Source of the DNA: CAIUSP01 sp964594365
GTDB lineage: Bacteria; Actinomycetota; Thermoleophilia; Solirubrobacterales; 70-9
Reading direction: 5' to 3'
DNA length: 54,618 nucleotides
Assembly (NCBI GenBank): GCA_964594365.1
Contig: CAZQMB010000009.1
Location: forward strand, 1-54,618
The notes beneath the pieces are model-generated. The model was not told the DNA's origin. It searched no databases and was given only the letters and a program-made list of their open reading frames with translations. A program made the position numbers and the translations under genes. This document shows positions 34,797-43,058 of this stretch, piece by piece (within the stretch, counting starts at the first letter, position 1; each line of letters starts with the position of its first letter).

Positions 34797-36083
34797 ATGG
34801 CCGAAATCGCCCCGATCCGCGCGATCCACTACGACCTGGAGCGGGTCGGACCCTTCGCCGATCTCGCCGCTCCCCCATACGACGTGATCGATGCTGCCGG
34901 CCGGGCCGAACTCCTCCTGAGGTCCCCGAAGAACATCGTCGAGGTCGATCTCCCTGAACCCCCACCCGACGATCCGGAGGGCGACCGCTACGCCCATGCC
35001 GCGGAGATCCTCTCTGGCTGGCTCGACGACGGCACCATGATCAGAGACGAGTCTCCGTCGATCTGGGCGACGACCCAGACCTACGACGGGCCCGGCGGCG
35101 CGAGGATGACCCGACACGGATTCCTCTGCAGGGTGCGTCTGGCCGAGTACGGCTCGGGAATCCGAGCCCACGAGCGCACCCAGCCGGGTCCTAAGGAAGA
35201 CCGGCTGCGACTGACCCGATCTACCCGCTGCAACCTCTCACCGGTCTTCTCCCTCTACGAGGGGGATGCCTGGCAGACCATCGCACCCGCCGTCGAGGGC
35301 CAGGCGGCTTGGGCGCAGGTGACCGACTCCGACGGCACCGAGCACCGGATCTGGAAGATCGAGGATCCGACGATCATCGAATCGGTCACCGCAGCGGTGG
35401 CGGGAGCAGAGATGTTGATCGCCGACGGACACCACCGATACGAGACTGCCCTGACTTACCGGTCGGAGCGAGTCGAGAGCGATGGCGAGGCCGGCGATGC
35501 AGACTTCGTGATGATGGCGCTGGTGGGTCTCGACGATCCAGGCCTGACCGTATTCCCGACCCACCGACTGCTCACCGGGATCGCGGAGGACGAAGAACGG
35601 AGAACCCGGCTGGGAGAGGGGATACGCGAACTCTTCGAGGTCTCGAAGGTCGAACACCCTGATCTCGATCCCGGTGGCGCCGAGGGCACCGGGGTGTTCG
35701 GGTATCTGGATTCGCACCACCAGCAGCCGATGCGGCTCGCGCTGAACGAGACAGGTCGCGAGATCGTCGACTCCGAGCTCGAAGGGTCCTCTGCTGCCTA
35801 CAGGGATCTCGACGCCGCAATCCTCGAGGCGGTGGTGTTCAAGCATCTGCTCGGGATGACCGAGGACGACATCGCAGCCAAACGCGGACTCGCCTACACC
35901 CCGCACCATGAGAAGGCGCTGCAGATGCTCGACGCAGGAGACGCGGATGTCGCCTTCCTGCTTCGTCCGACACCGGTTGCCGCTGTCAAGGAGGTCGCCG
36001 CTGCGGGCGAGACGATGCCGCCCAAGTCCACCTACTTCTTCCCGAAACTGCTCACCGGAGTGGCCCTCAACCCGCTGGGTTAG
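34797..36083 (+). CDS. DUF1015 family protein
   Basis: The 428-aa cytoplasmic protein matches DUF1015 over its full length: APPYDVIDAAGRAELL near 25, RCNLSPVFSLYEG near 145, the strongly conserved IADGHHRYETALTYR near 205, and GETMPPKSTYFFPKL at the C-terminus. Some archaeal relatives are free serine kinases, but the bacterial members are mostly uncharacterised, so no activity is claimed. It appears to lead a plus-strand set with PduO, OsmC and NUDIX genes, although PduO may also have its own promoter. Confidence 0.85.
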   Translation: MAEIAPIRAIHYDLERVGPFADLAAPPYDVIDAAGRAELLLRSPKNIVEVDLPEPPPDDPEGDRYAHAAEILSGWLDDGTMIRDESPSIWATTQTYDGPGGARMTRHGFLCRVRLAEYGSGIRAHERTQPGPKEDRLRLTRSTRCNLSPVFSLYEGDAWQTIAPAVEGQAAWAQVTDSDGTEHRIWKIEDPTIIESVTAAVAGAEMLIADGHHRYETALTYRSERVESDGEAGDADFVMMALVGLDDPGLTVFPTHRLLTGIAEDEERRTRLGEGIRELFEVSKVEHPDLDPGGAEGTGVFGYLDSHHQQPMRLALNETGREIVDSELEGSSAAYRDLDAAILEAVVFKHLLGMTEDDIAAKRGLAYTPHHEKALQMLDAGDADVAFLLRPTPVAAVKEVAAAGETMPPKSTYFFPKLLTGVALNPLG

Positions 36084-36103
36084 CGTCTACCGGCCCGTGG
36101 CCA

Positions 36104-36109
36104 TAGGAT
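36104..36109 (+). promoter_or_regulatory. -10 box TAGGAT upstream of the cobalamin adenosyltransferase gene
   Basis: TAGGAT is followed by 7 nt and the GTG start at 36117, in the 33-bp gap after the DUF1015 gene. A leaderless internal promoter is likely. Confidence 0.45.
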
Positions 36110-36116
36110 TAGCTGC

Positions 36117-36701
36117 GTGAAGATCTACACGCGCAAAGGCGATGACGGCTCCACCTCTCTCTGGTACGGCGGTCGGGTGGTCAAGCACGACCCGCGAACC
36201 GAGGCCTACGGCTCCGTAGACGAGGCGAACTCCGCTCTCGGCGTGGCCCGAGCACTCTGCGGGGGCGACGATGCAGAGGTCGCCCGGGATCTGCTCGCAC
36301 TGCAGAACGGACTGTTCGTGGTCGGAGCGGAGCTCGCCACGGCCCCCGAAGCCGCCGACAGGCTCGAGGACGGGATCAGCAGGGCGACCGAACCGATGGT
36401 CGCCGAGCTGGAGGAGGCGATCGACCGCTACATGGATCGAGTTGACCTGCCTCCGAAATTCGTCATCCCCGGGGGCACCCACCTGTCCGCCGCTCTCGAC
36501 GTGGCGCGCGCCTCCACCCGCCGGGCAGAGCGCCGGATAGTCGAGTTGAAGGATTCTGGTGGGCTCGCCTCCGAGAGCGTGCTCCATTACGTCAACCGAG
36601 CGTCCGATCTGATCTGGGCGATGGCCCGCTTCACCGACGTCGACGACCCGGAACTCTTCGAGGGTCGCGGTGAGACTGGAGACAGCGGAGACGGAGGATG
36701 A
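36117..36701 (+). CDS. PduO-type ATP:cob(I)alamin adenosyltransferase
   Basis: This enzyme transfers the adenosyl group of ATP to cob(I)alamin to make coenzyme B12. The 194-aa helical-bundle protein has the ATP-binding N-terminus IYTRKGDDGSTSLWYGGRV, the conserved DEANSALGVARAL, and the active-site PGGTHLSAALDVARASTRRA plus VLHYVNRASDLIW. No B12-dependent enzyme is adjacent. Its stop overlaps the OsmC start as ATGA. Start GTG supported by position relative to TAGGAT and by the family N-terminus. Confidence 0.93.
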   Translation: MKIYTRKGDDGSTSLWYGGRVVKHDPRTEAYGSVDEANSALGVARALCGGDDAEVARDLLALQNGLFVVGAELATAPEAADRLEDGISRATEPMVAELEEAIDRYMDRVDLPPKFVIPGGTHLSAALDVARASTRRAERRIVELKDSGGLASESVLHYVNRASDLIWAMARFTDVDDPELFEGRGETGDSGDGG

Positions 36702-37108
36702 GCGGGCAGAGGATGGCCAGCTTGACCAGGCGGGATGGCCTGACCAACGACATCGTCTGTCGGGAACACAGGCTGGTTGCCGATGAACCGACCGACTCGG
36801 GCGGCGCTGATCTCGGCCCCAAACCGACCGAACTCCTCGCCGCGGCGCTCGCCAGCTGCACCGCGATAACGATCGAGCTCTACGCCGAGCGGAAAGGCTG
36901 GGACATCGGTCGACTCACCGCAGATGTCTCGGTCGGCGAGGCCTCCGACGGTTCCAGCCCGCGCTTCGAGGTCGAGATCGAGATCCCGACTGCACTCGAT
37001 TCCGATCAACTCGAGCGGATCGAGACCATCGCAGGGAAATGTCCCGTTGCGCGGCTGTTGAAGGCCGACGGGACAGAGGTCGCCGATTCGGTGACCGCCA
37101 CGGCTTGA
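36698..37108 (+). CDS. OsmC family peroxide-detoxifying protein
   Basis: OsmC/Ohr proteins reduce organic hydroperoxides by a cysteine pair. The 136-aa protein has the first conserved cysteine in AALASCTAITIELYAERKGW (near residue 54) and the second in AGKCPVARLLKA (near 115), with the usual beta-alpha-beta order. It overlaps the upstream PduO gene by 4 bp and the downstream NUDIX gene by 4 bp, so the three are translationally coupled. Ohr and OsmC subfamilies are not distinguished here. Confidence 0.88.
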   Translation: MSGQRMASLTRRDGLTNDIVCREHRLVADEPTDSGGADLGPKPTELLAAALASCTAITIELYAERKGWDIGRLTADVSVGEASDGSSPRFEVEIEIPTALDSDQLERIETIAGKCPVARLLKADGTEVADSVTATA

Positions 37109-37704
37109 ACGGCGCCACTCCATCGGGCGATCCTCTCGCCGGCTTGCGTTCCGTCCTGCTCGACCCTGAGCACGCGATCGGAATGGAGGTCAAGGGAGGC
37201 AAGAAAGAGGCAGCGGTGCTGGTGCCGGTGTACGACTGGCCGGACTCACCAGGCCTGCTGATGACCGAGCGAAGGGGTGATCTGCGACGTCATGCGGGTG
37301 AGATCTCGTTCCCCGGCGGCAGGCGCGACCAGGGGGAGCATCTGGTCGACACGGCACTCCGAGAGGCCGAGGAGGAGATCGGGCTGCCCGCCGGTGAGGT
37401 AGAGGTCATCGGTGCCCTGCCGCCAGTCGGGACCTTCGTCACCGGCTATCGGATCAACGCCTTCGTCGGAGTGATCGGTGCGCCCGAGTCACTCGCCCTC
37501 TCCCCGAACCCGGACGAGGTAGAGGCGATACTGAGGGCACCGCTTGGCGGCTTGCTCGACACCCGTACTCACCGCCGGGTTCCGCAGAGCAGGATTCCGC
37601 TGCGGACCGACACCTTCGAGGCAGAGGGTCGTCTGATCTGGGGGGCCACGGCGCGGATCCTCTCCCACTTCTTCGAGTTGGTAGAGGATCCGCGGCGGCT
37701 CTGA
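37105..37704 (+). CDS. NUDIX hydrolase, CoA pyrophosphatase type
   Basis: The protein contains a perfect NUDIX box (GRRDQGEHLVDTALREAEEE followed by IGL) and, just before it, the CoA-diphosphatase signature LLMTERRGDLRRHAGEISFP then GG. Such enzymes (NudL/YeaB) split CoA to 3',5'-ADP and phosphopantetheine. I place the start at TTG 37105, which overlaps the OsmC stop as TTGA and gives 199 aa with a normal N-terminus. An ATG at 37039 would run 70 bp inside osmC and encode an arginine-rich stretch that looks like a shadow. Confidence 0.88.
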   Translation: MNGATPSGDPLAGLRSVLLDPEHAIGMEVKGGKKEAAVLVPVYDWPDSPGLLMTERRGDLRRHAGEISFPGGRRDQGEHLVDTALREAEEEIGLPAGEVEVIGALPPVGTFVTGYRINAFVGVIGAPESLALSPNPDEVEAILRAPLGGLLDTRTHRRVPQSRIPLRTDTFEAEGRLIWGATARILSHFFELVEDPRRL

Positions 37705-37746
37705 GTTCGTCTGGCGGCGACTGGCCCCCAGCAGGAGAGAGGCCGC

Positions 37747-38238
37747 TCAACTCACCTCTCGGAGGCTTCCGGTCTCCACCTCGTAGACGAAGCCGCGTAC
37801 TGCATCGGTCTTCGGGATGAAGGGACTGGCCTGGATGCGGCGCACGGACTCGCGGACACTCCCCTCAAGATCGGGGAAGGCCTCGCTTGCCCACTCCGGC
37901 TCCTCACCGACGTCCTCTTTGATCTGCGCTTTGAACTCCTCGTCCGTGAAGGTGAGCATCCCGCAGTCCGTGTGGTGGATGAGGATTATCTCCTCGGTTC
38001 CGAGCAACCGCTGTGAGATCGCAAGCGATCTGATTTCGTCATCGGTCACCACCCCGCCAGCGTTCCTGATCACGTGGGCATCACCTTCCTGCAGCCCAAG
38101 GAGCCCCTGAACATTCAGACGCGCATCCATGCAGGCGAGGATCGCGACCTTCTTGCCAGGAGGGGCTGGGAGATCGCCCTTGTCGAAGGTCTCGGCGTAG
38201 GCCTCCGAGTTCTCGAGGAATTCATCAGTAGCGCTCAT
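37747..38238 (-). CDS. Beta-class carbonic anhydrase
   Basis: The enzyme interconverts carbon dioxide and bicarbonate. The 163-aa protein has the zinc ligands C36 (ACMDARLN, with the D38-R40 dyad) and H89/C92 (HHTDCGM). Its size fits the short beta-CA subgroup common in actinobacteria. The ATG has AAAGGG upstream, and the gene is preceded by a strikingly AT-rich promoter region with an inverted repeat (38276-38294). It converges on the NUDIX gene with a 42-bp gap. Confidence 0.92.
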   Translation of the reverse strand: MSATDEFLENSEAYAETFDKGDLPAPPGKKVAILACMDARLNVQGLLGLQEGDAHVIRNAGGVVTDDEIRSLAISQRLLGTEEIILIHHTDCGMLTFTDEEFKAQIKEDVGEEPEWASEAFPDLEGSVRESVRRIQASPFIPKTDAVRGFVYEVETGSLREVS

Positions 38239-38275
38239 CGTTGCCCTTTCTATGCGTCGTCATGGAATAAATACC

Positions 38276-38294
38276 TAATACTTGATCGGTATTA
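38276..38294. promoter_or_regulatory. Inverted repeat TAATAC-N7-GTATTA in AT-rich promoter
   Basis: Perfect 6-bp arms around TTGATCG lie about 40 bp upstream of the carbonic anhydrase ATG, inside a ~45-bp AT-rich island (38262-38305) in an otherwise GC-rich region. TATAAA occurs on the minus strand at 38304-38299. The arrangement looks like a regulator site over the promoter. The cognate regulator is not identifiable. Confidence 0.5.
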
Positions 38295-38316
38295 AATATT
38301 TATAGCAGGCACTCGG

Positions 38317-38808
38317 TCAACGAGCCTCGAGAAGCGAGTCCATTGCATTCGCAGTCTCGACCGTCCACTCCTCCGAATCCCGCTCCTGCTCCAGAAACCT
38401 GACCGGGATCCGCCAGGTATCGCTGGCGTTCTGCACGATCGCCCGCCCCTCCTCGAGCCTGGTCGACTGGACCGATCCGACGGCTTCGTAGGCGAAGCCC
38501 CTGACCGGCGTGTCGACGAGGCGCTCCATCAGGCTCTGCAGCCTCGGTCCATGGATTGCTGCGATTACCTCGGGTTCGGCCTCTGCGGTGCCCATGAGCC
38601 AGGCGATCGCTGCCACATCCCCGACCAGATCGAGGATCGTGCCCGGTCGGTCCGGATCGGCGAGCGACGCATCGATGCCCACCTGCTCGATCGACCGCAG
38701 CCCGGACTCGTCCCTACTCGTTCCACGGACCTGCCACCCCCGGCCGAGGAGCTCTATCCCCAGCTCGCGACCATGACATCCGCATCCGACTATCAGCGCC
38801 CTCGCCAT
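38317..38808 (-). CDS. Small Rossmann-fold NAD(P)-binding protein
   Basis: The 163-aa protein starts with a dinucleotide-binding motif variant, ALIVGCGCHGRELGIELLGR, followed by WQVRGTSRD as the second strand with an arginine that would favour NADP. It resembles a shortened SDR/epimerase domain without a visible YxxxK catalytic pair, so it may bind rather than reduce. It is transcribed divergently from the class IV aminotransferase gene across a 58-bp region with a perfect palindrome. TAATCT lies 6 nt before the ATG. Confidence 0.6.
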   Translation of the reverse strand: MARALIVGCGCHGRELGIELLGRGWQVRGTSRDESGLRSIEQVGIDASLADPDRPGTILDLVGDVAAIAWLMGTAEAEPEVIAAIHGPRLQSLMERLVDTPVRGFAYEAVGSVQSTRLEEGRAIVQNASDTWRIPVRFLEQERDSEEWTVETANAMDSLLEAR

Positions 38809-38814
38809 CGACCG

Positions 38815-38820
38815 AGATTA
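38815..38820 (-). promoter_or_regulatory. -10 box TAATCT, leaderless promoter of the Rossmann protein gene
   Basis: On the minus strand TAATCT is followed by CGGTCG and the ATG at 38808. It mirrors the TAGCCT box at 38855-38860 of the divergent gene. Confidence 0.5.
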
Positions 38821-38823
38821 CCT

Positions 38824-38848
38824 TCGCTGGTCGCTGACCGACCAGCGA
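38824..38848. promoter_or_regulatory. Perfect 10-bp-arm palindrome between two divergent promoters
   Basis: TCGCTGGTCG and CGACCAGCGA flank a 5-bp spacer in the middle of the 58-bp divergent region. The palindrome would cover the -35 area of both promoters, an ideal place for one regulator to control both genes. Confidence 0.6.
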
Positions 38849-38854
38849 CTCCGT

Positions 38855-38860
38855 TAGCCT
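38855..38860 (+). promoter_or_regulatory. -10 box TAGCCT, leaderless promoter of the aminotransferase gene
   Basis: TAGCCT is followed by CGGATC and the ATG at 38867, with no ribosome site between. Confidence 0.5.
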
Positions 38861-38866
38861 CGGATC

Positions 38867-39670
38867 ATGCCCCGAGCCCCCGAGTTGGCAAGCATCGATG
38901 GCAGAGCAGGGCCCACCGGCGATGCAGTGATCCCGGCCCATGACGACGGGCTGCTCCGCGGCGACGGAGTATTCGAAGTGGTCAAGGTCTACGGCGGTAG
39001 GCCTCACGCGATGGATGACCATCTCGACCGCATGGAGCGGTCGGCTGCGGCGATCAGCTTGGCCCTACCGCGAGAACAGATCGAAGCCGAGGCCCTGACC
39101 CTGCTCGACCAGGCCGGAGAGGTAGACGCGCAGCTGAGGCTGGTCGTGACCCGCGGGGGCAGGCGACTGGTCTTCATCGAGCCTCTGGTCGAGTGGCCGG
39201 AGACCGCTGTACTCGCAACCGTGAATTACGCCCCCAGCGTCATCCTCACCGGGGTGAAGTCGCTCTCCTACGGAGCCAACATGCACTCGACCCGAATTGC
39301 GAAGGAGCGCGGTGCAAACGAGTCGCTTCTTGTCACTCCTGATGGAACCGTTCTGGAGGGACCAACCTGCTCGATCTTCTGGGTCGACCAGAGCGGCGTG
39401 CTGAAGACTCCATCCCTGGAGTCCGGGATCCTCGATTCGATCGTGCGTGACCGGGTGATCGCCGGAATGGAGGTCGAGCAAGGCGCCTACCCACTCGAGG
39501 ACCTGCTCTCGGGAAGCGAAGCCTTCCTCGCCTCCACTACCCGCGAGATCCAGCCGGTATCGGCGATCGACGAGACGGAATTACCTGAGGCCCCGGGACC
39601 CGTGACCCTGCAGGCCCAGAACGCTTTCCGAGCGATGCTCGAGCGCGAACTCGGCAGCCAACCCGACTGA
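38867..39670 (+). CDS. Class IV PLP-dependent aminotransferase
   Basis: The 267-aa protein belongs to the fold-type IV PLP family (branched-chain aminotransferase, D-amino acid aminotransferase, aminodeoxychorismate lyase). It shows DGLLRGDGVFEVVKVYGG at the start, the PLP lysine in GVKSLSYGANMHSTRIAKER, and LVTPDGTVLEGPTCSIFWV with the conserved glutamate. The exact reaction cannot be fixed from sequence. No folate or branched-chain gene adjoins it. It converges on trxB with 2 bp between stops. Confidence 0.85.
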   Translation: MPRAPELASIDGRAGPTGDAVIPAHDDGLLRGDGVFEVVKVYGGRPHAMDDHLDRMERSAAAISLALPREQIEAEALTLLDQAGEVDAQLRLVVTRGGRRLVFIEPLVEWPETAVLATVNYAPSVILTGVKSLSYGANMHSTRIAKERGANESLLVTPDGTVLEGPTCSIFWVDQSGVLKTPSLESGILDSIVRDRVIAGMEVEQGAYPLEDLLSGSEAFLASTTREIQPVSAIDETELPEAPGPVTLQAQNAFRAMLERELGSQPD

Positions 39671-39672
39671 AC

Positions 39673-40778
39673 TCAGACGGAAGGCGGGGTATCCCGCAGG
39701 TACCACTCGGCGTCCAGCGCGCCCTTGCAACCTGATCNNNNNNNNNNNNNNNNNNNNNNNNNNNNNNNNNNNNNNNNNNNNNNNNNNNNNNNNNNNNNNN
39801 NNNNNNNNNNNNNNNNNNNNNNNNNNNNNNNNNNNNNGGCGGGGTATCCCGCAGGTACCACTCGGCGTCCAGCGCGCCCTTGCAACCTGATCCAGAAGCC
39901 GTGATCGCCTGTCTGTAGGTGTGGTCGACCAGATCCCCGACCCCGAAGACGCCTGCGAGCTTCGTCCGTGTAGAGGGCTCTTGGCAGATCACGTAGCCCT
40001 CGTCATCGAGATCCACCTGGCCTTCGACCAGATTCGACAGCGGCGTATGCCCGATCGCGACGAACGCACCCCCCACCTCGAGCTCCTCCTTCTCCCCGGT
40101 CTGGGTGTTCTCCATCGCCACCTTGGCGATCTTGCCGTCCTCTCCCGCGATGAACTCGGTCGGTGCGTAAGGCGTCATGAACTCGATGTTCTCCCGCTCT
40201 CTCGCACGGTCCTGCATGATCTTGGAGGCTCTGAATTCGTCGCGTCTGTGGACGACGGTCAGCTTGCTGGCGAACTTGGAGACGAAGATCGAGTCCTCCA
40301 TTGCCGAGTCCCCACCTCCGATCACCACGACCTCCTGATCTTTGAAAAAGGCTCCGTCACATACCCCGCAAGTCGAGACACCCATTCCCTGGAGCTCCTG
40401 CTCGCCGGGGATCCCAAGCCGTTTGGGCTCGGCACCCATCGCCAGGACCACCGACTTGGCGCGATGTTCCTCGCCGCCGACAATGACGGTCTGCACCTCG
40501 CCGTCGGTCAGACGGAGCTCGGTCGCATCGTCGGTGATGAAGCGGGTCCCGAATCGCTCGGCCTGTGCACGGAACTCGCCCATCATCGCCGGTCCCATGA
40601 TTCCCTCGGGGTAGCCCGGATAGTTCTCGACATCGGTGGTGTTCTGCAGCTGACCACCCCAGGCAAACCCCTCCACGACGAGCGGTTCCAACTCGGCCCG
40701 GGCCGCGTACAGGGCCGCCGTGTAACCGGCAGGACCCCCTCCGACCACGATCATGTTTTCTATTCGCTCTTCAGCCAC
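39673..40778 (-). CDS. trxB: Thioredoxin-disulfide reductase, interrupted by an assembly gap
   Basis: TrxB uses NADPH and FAD to reduce thioredoxin. The protein has the FAD-binding GGGPAGYTAALYAARAELE, redox-active C137-G-V-C140 (STCGVCDGAFF), the NADPH motif VVVIGGGDSAMEDS, and the C-terminal FAD motif GVFGVGDLVDHTYRQAITAS. A 100-N gap with identical 55-bp flanks sits near the 3' end. Collapsing one copy and the Ns (155 bp) leaves 951 bp, exactly 317 codons, ending LRDTPPSV and TGA. The gene is therefore almost certainly intact (316 aa). GTG start; TAGGAT lies 9 nt before it. Confidence 0.92.
39683..39737. repeat. 55-bp contig-end duplicate, left copy
   Basis: Identical to 39838-39892 and abutting the N run. 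It is best read as an unmerged contig overlap rather than a biological repeat. Confidence 0.9.
39738..39837. other. Assembly gap of 100 N
   Basis: Exactly 100 undetermined bases inside trxB, a conventional scaffold spacer of unknown true size. The flanking duplicates suggest the real distance is negative (overlap). Confidence 0.98.
39838..39892. repeat. 55-bp contig-end duplicate, right copy
   Basis: Exact copy of 39683-39737. It reads in frame as the trxB C-terminal codons (CKGALDAEWYLRDTP). Confidence 0.9.
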
Positions 40779-40823
40779 CGGAAATCCATCCTAACGAGAG
40801 CAGCCGTCCCTCCCCCTTCCGGC

Positions 40824-42086
40824 TCATCCGCCGGACGAACCGTCCCCTGATCGCACAGTCGCCCCGGTCGGTGGCGGGAGAGGCACGCTCCTCCCCTCGG
40901 CCTCCCAGCGTGCGACGGTGTGTCGGAGCTGGAAGAAGGCGACTATCCCCGGTGGTATCGGCAGCCAGAATGCGATCACCCTGTAGGTGAGTACCGCTGC
41001 GAATACCTCGGCCGCGGGTATGTCGAAGAGGACGAAGGCCCCGATCATGCCCGCGTCCACCGCCCCGACTCCACCGGGTGCCAGGGGGAAGAGGTTCGCG
41101 ACCATCCCGAGGAAGAAACCCTGGACGATCACTCCGAACGGGACCTCGACGTGGAAGGCCTGGAAACTCGCCCACAGGATCCCGATGCTCGCCGCCCAGA
41201 ATCCGATTGCGCCTCCGAAGGCGAGCACCGCGCTCTTCGGATCTTCCGCGAACGCGAGGGCATCGCGCGTGCCCTGGGCGAATGTCGCAGGGGCTGAGGC
41301 AACTCTCTTGGCGACCTTCGCGAAGCGACCCGAGAGAGCCTGCTCCAGCCGACCTTCGATGTCGCCCGGCAACAGGGCGAGCAGGGCGACGATCAGTATC
41401 GCCGCTCCCGCAAGCGCCGCCGGGATGATCGTGGTCGATACCTTCCCGCCCCCGGGGAGGACTCCGGTCCGCAAGAGGATCCCGAAGATGATCAGCGAGA
41501 ACATGTAGACCGAGTAGAGGATCACCAGGAATGCGACCATCCGGCCAGCGGCGAGCCGTCGCTCCATCCCGGCCTTCCTCAGTGCCCAGTAGGTGAGGAA
41601 TATCCCGCCTGCTCCACCAGCCGAGAAGATCCTCGTGGCGGCGAGACCGGCCATGGTGATCTGGTACGACTCACGCCAACGCAAGTGGATGATCTTCTCC
41701 GCGACCACCCCGCGGAACAGTGCGACGTAGGCACCGAAGGCGAGCACGTTGAAGGCGAGTGCCACTGCGATCCAGTCGAGATCACCCCTCTCCATGGTGT
41801 GGAACGCGCCTTGGAGTCCTACGAGCCGCGGGAAGAGTACGTAGATGGCAACGGTGAGCGCAACCACCGCGATCACCGTCTGGATGATCCGCTTCGGAGC
41901 GGCGAAGAACTTCGGCTCGGCCTCGGCCAAGACTTGCTCCGGCGACTCAGCGGTCATCTCGCCGGCGAGTCGCTCCTTCTCCGACAGATGATCCCCGGGC
42001 CTCTCCGGTGAAGCGGTCGGCTTCTCTCCTTCGACTGCCTGGTCTTCCGAGTCGGCCTTGTGGGGTTCGTCAGGCACCGGAATCAC
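40824..42086 (-). CDS. Lysylphosphatidylglycerol synthase TM-region (UPF0104) family protein
   Basis: The 420-aa protein has a long charged cytoplasmic N-terminus (about 1-65) and eight or so membrane helices. It carries the family segments SAGGAGGIFLTYWALRKAGM near 155 and FPLAPGGVGAVDAGMIGAFV near 335. This is the flippase-like membrane domain of MprF without its aminoacyltransferase part; related proteins are linked to lipid or glycan transport. The GTG start directly follows the PAP2 stop (TAG-GTG), so the two form an operon and may act on the same lipid. Exact substrate unknown. Confidence 0.82.
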   Translation of the reverse strand: MIPVPDEPHKADSEDQAVEGEKPTASPERPGDHLSEKERLAGEMTAESPEQVLAEAEPKFFAAPKRIIQTVIAVVALTVAIYVLFPRLVGLQGAFHTMERGDLDWIAVALAFNVLAFGAYVALFRGVVAEKIIHLRWRESYQITMAGLAATRIFSAGGAGGIFLTYWALRKAGMERRLAAGRMVAFLVILYSVYMFSLIIFGILLRTGVLPGGGKVSTTIIPAALAGAAILIVALLALLPGDIEGRLEQALSGRFAKVAKRVASAPATFAQGTRDALAFAEDPKSAVLAFGGAIGFWAASIGILWASFQAFHVEVPFGVIVQGFFLGMVANLFPLAPGGVGAVDAGMIGAFVLFDIPAAEVFAAVLTYRVIAFWLPIPPGIVAFFQLRHTVARWEAEGRSVPLPPPTGATVRSGDGSSGG

Positions 42087-43040
42087 CTACGCGTTGGCGA
42101 TGTCCTCCAGGGTGCGCAATCTGCTGCTGACTAGCTCGGCCACCGGCTCGAAACGGGGGTCCAGGAATCGGACCGCAGCAACCAGGGCGGCGCCCGCGAG
42201 CAGATCCGTGACGTAGTGCTCCCCCAGGTACACGAGCGCAAAGCCGAGGGTGAGAGCGTAAGTCCAACCGATCGCCCCATCCACCTTCCCGGTTTCGGAG
42301 AGGAGGATCGCTGCCATCAGCGCGCTCGCGAAGTGGAGCGACGGCATCGCTGCCCAGGGGTTGCCGTCGAAGGTCCCGTAGAGCCGCTCCCACGCCGGCC
42401 CCCAGGTGTCTTCACCGACCTCCACCATGATCCGCCGAACCCGATCCGGAGTGTGGCCCTCCTGCGATGCCCACCAGGGGGGAGCCGTCGGCACCACCGC
42501 GTAACCGATGCAACCGAGGTCGTAGACCGCAGCGGTCTGTCGCGCGGCCCTAGCGAAGGCATCAGGCCTGCGGGCCATGATCCAGATCAATGCGCCGTGG
42601 GGCCAGAAGAACCAGGCCCAGTGGGCCCAGGAGAGAGCCTTGTCGAGTGCGTTCCCGCGACCGAGACCGGACAACGCTTCCTGGAGCCTCGTGTTCGGCA
42701 GCTTCCCTCTGCCGATCACCTTGTCGATCCGGATGGGGTACTGGATCTTGACCCTCTTGCGAAGCGCCTCCGGATCGTCGTAGGGCAGCTCATGCGAGAC
42801 GATGAACGCCCAACCTTGGAGGAAGTAGAGGGCGAGGTCACGCGCGGGGGTGCGCCTCGAGAGAACCGCGAGTGCAGGCGGGCCAGAGGCGACTGCGGCT
42901 GCTGTTGCGGCCGGAGGGATCTTCAGCTGCTTGCGAACCAGCGGCACGACAGCGGCAGCGCCCAGAGCCGCAAAGGCGGCTCCCCGCACCAGGGGACGCA
43001 ATCTGGTGCGCTGCGGTGGTGTTCGGTCCGCTCGATACAC
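42087..43040 (-). CDS. PAP2-superfamily membrane phosphatase (inositolphosphorylceramide synthase-like)
   Basis: The 317-aa protein has several membrane helices and the catalytic PAP2 motifs AMPSLHFASAL (PSxH) and LGEHYVTDLLAG (the His and Asp of motif 3). The middle segment YPIRIDKVIGRGKLPNTRLQ is found in the AUR1/IPC-synthase-like branch common in actinobacteria, suggesting transfer or hydrolysis of a lipid phosphate headgroup. I chose GTG 43040, preceded 10 nt upstream by TATACT; longer versions run through the divergent gene and are not credible. Confidence 0.82.
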   Translation of the reverse strand: MYRADRTPPQRTRLRPLVRGAAFAALGAAAVVPLVRKQLKIPPAATAAAVASGPPALAVLSRRTPARDLALYFLQGWAFIVSHELPYDDPEALRKRVKIQYPIRIDKVIGRGKLPNTRLQEALSGLGRGNALDKALSWAHWAWFFWPHGALIWIMARRPDAFARAARQTAAVYDLGCIGYAVVPTAPPWWASQEGHTPDRVRRIMVEVGEDTWGPAWERLYGTFDGNPWAAMPSLHFASALMAAILLSETGKVDGAIGWTYALTLGFALVYLGEHYVTDLLAGAALVAAVRFLDPRFEPVAELVSSRLRTLEDIANA

Positions 43041-43050
43041 AGGCGTGGCG

Positions 43051-43058
43051 AGTATAAG
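43051..43058. promoter_or_regulatory. Overlapping divergent -10 elements
   Basis: The octamer AGTATAAG reads TATACT on the minus strand (towards PAP2) and TATAAG on the plus strand (towards the SDR gene). It lies in the 57-bp divergent region. RNA polymerase could not occupy both at once, which would make the two promoters mutually exclusive. Confidence 0.4.

Noticed and set aside
37039..37104. Upstream ATG for the NUDIX gene
   Set aside because: It would encode an Arg-rich shadow of osmC; TTG 37105 coupled to the osmC stop fits the family better.
39673..39737. Apparent frameshifted C-terminus of trxB
   Set aside because: It is produced by the 155-bp artefact of the N gap plus duplicated contig end; collapsing it restores the normal frame.
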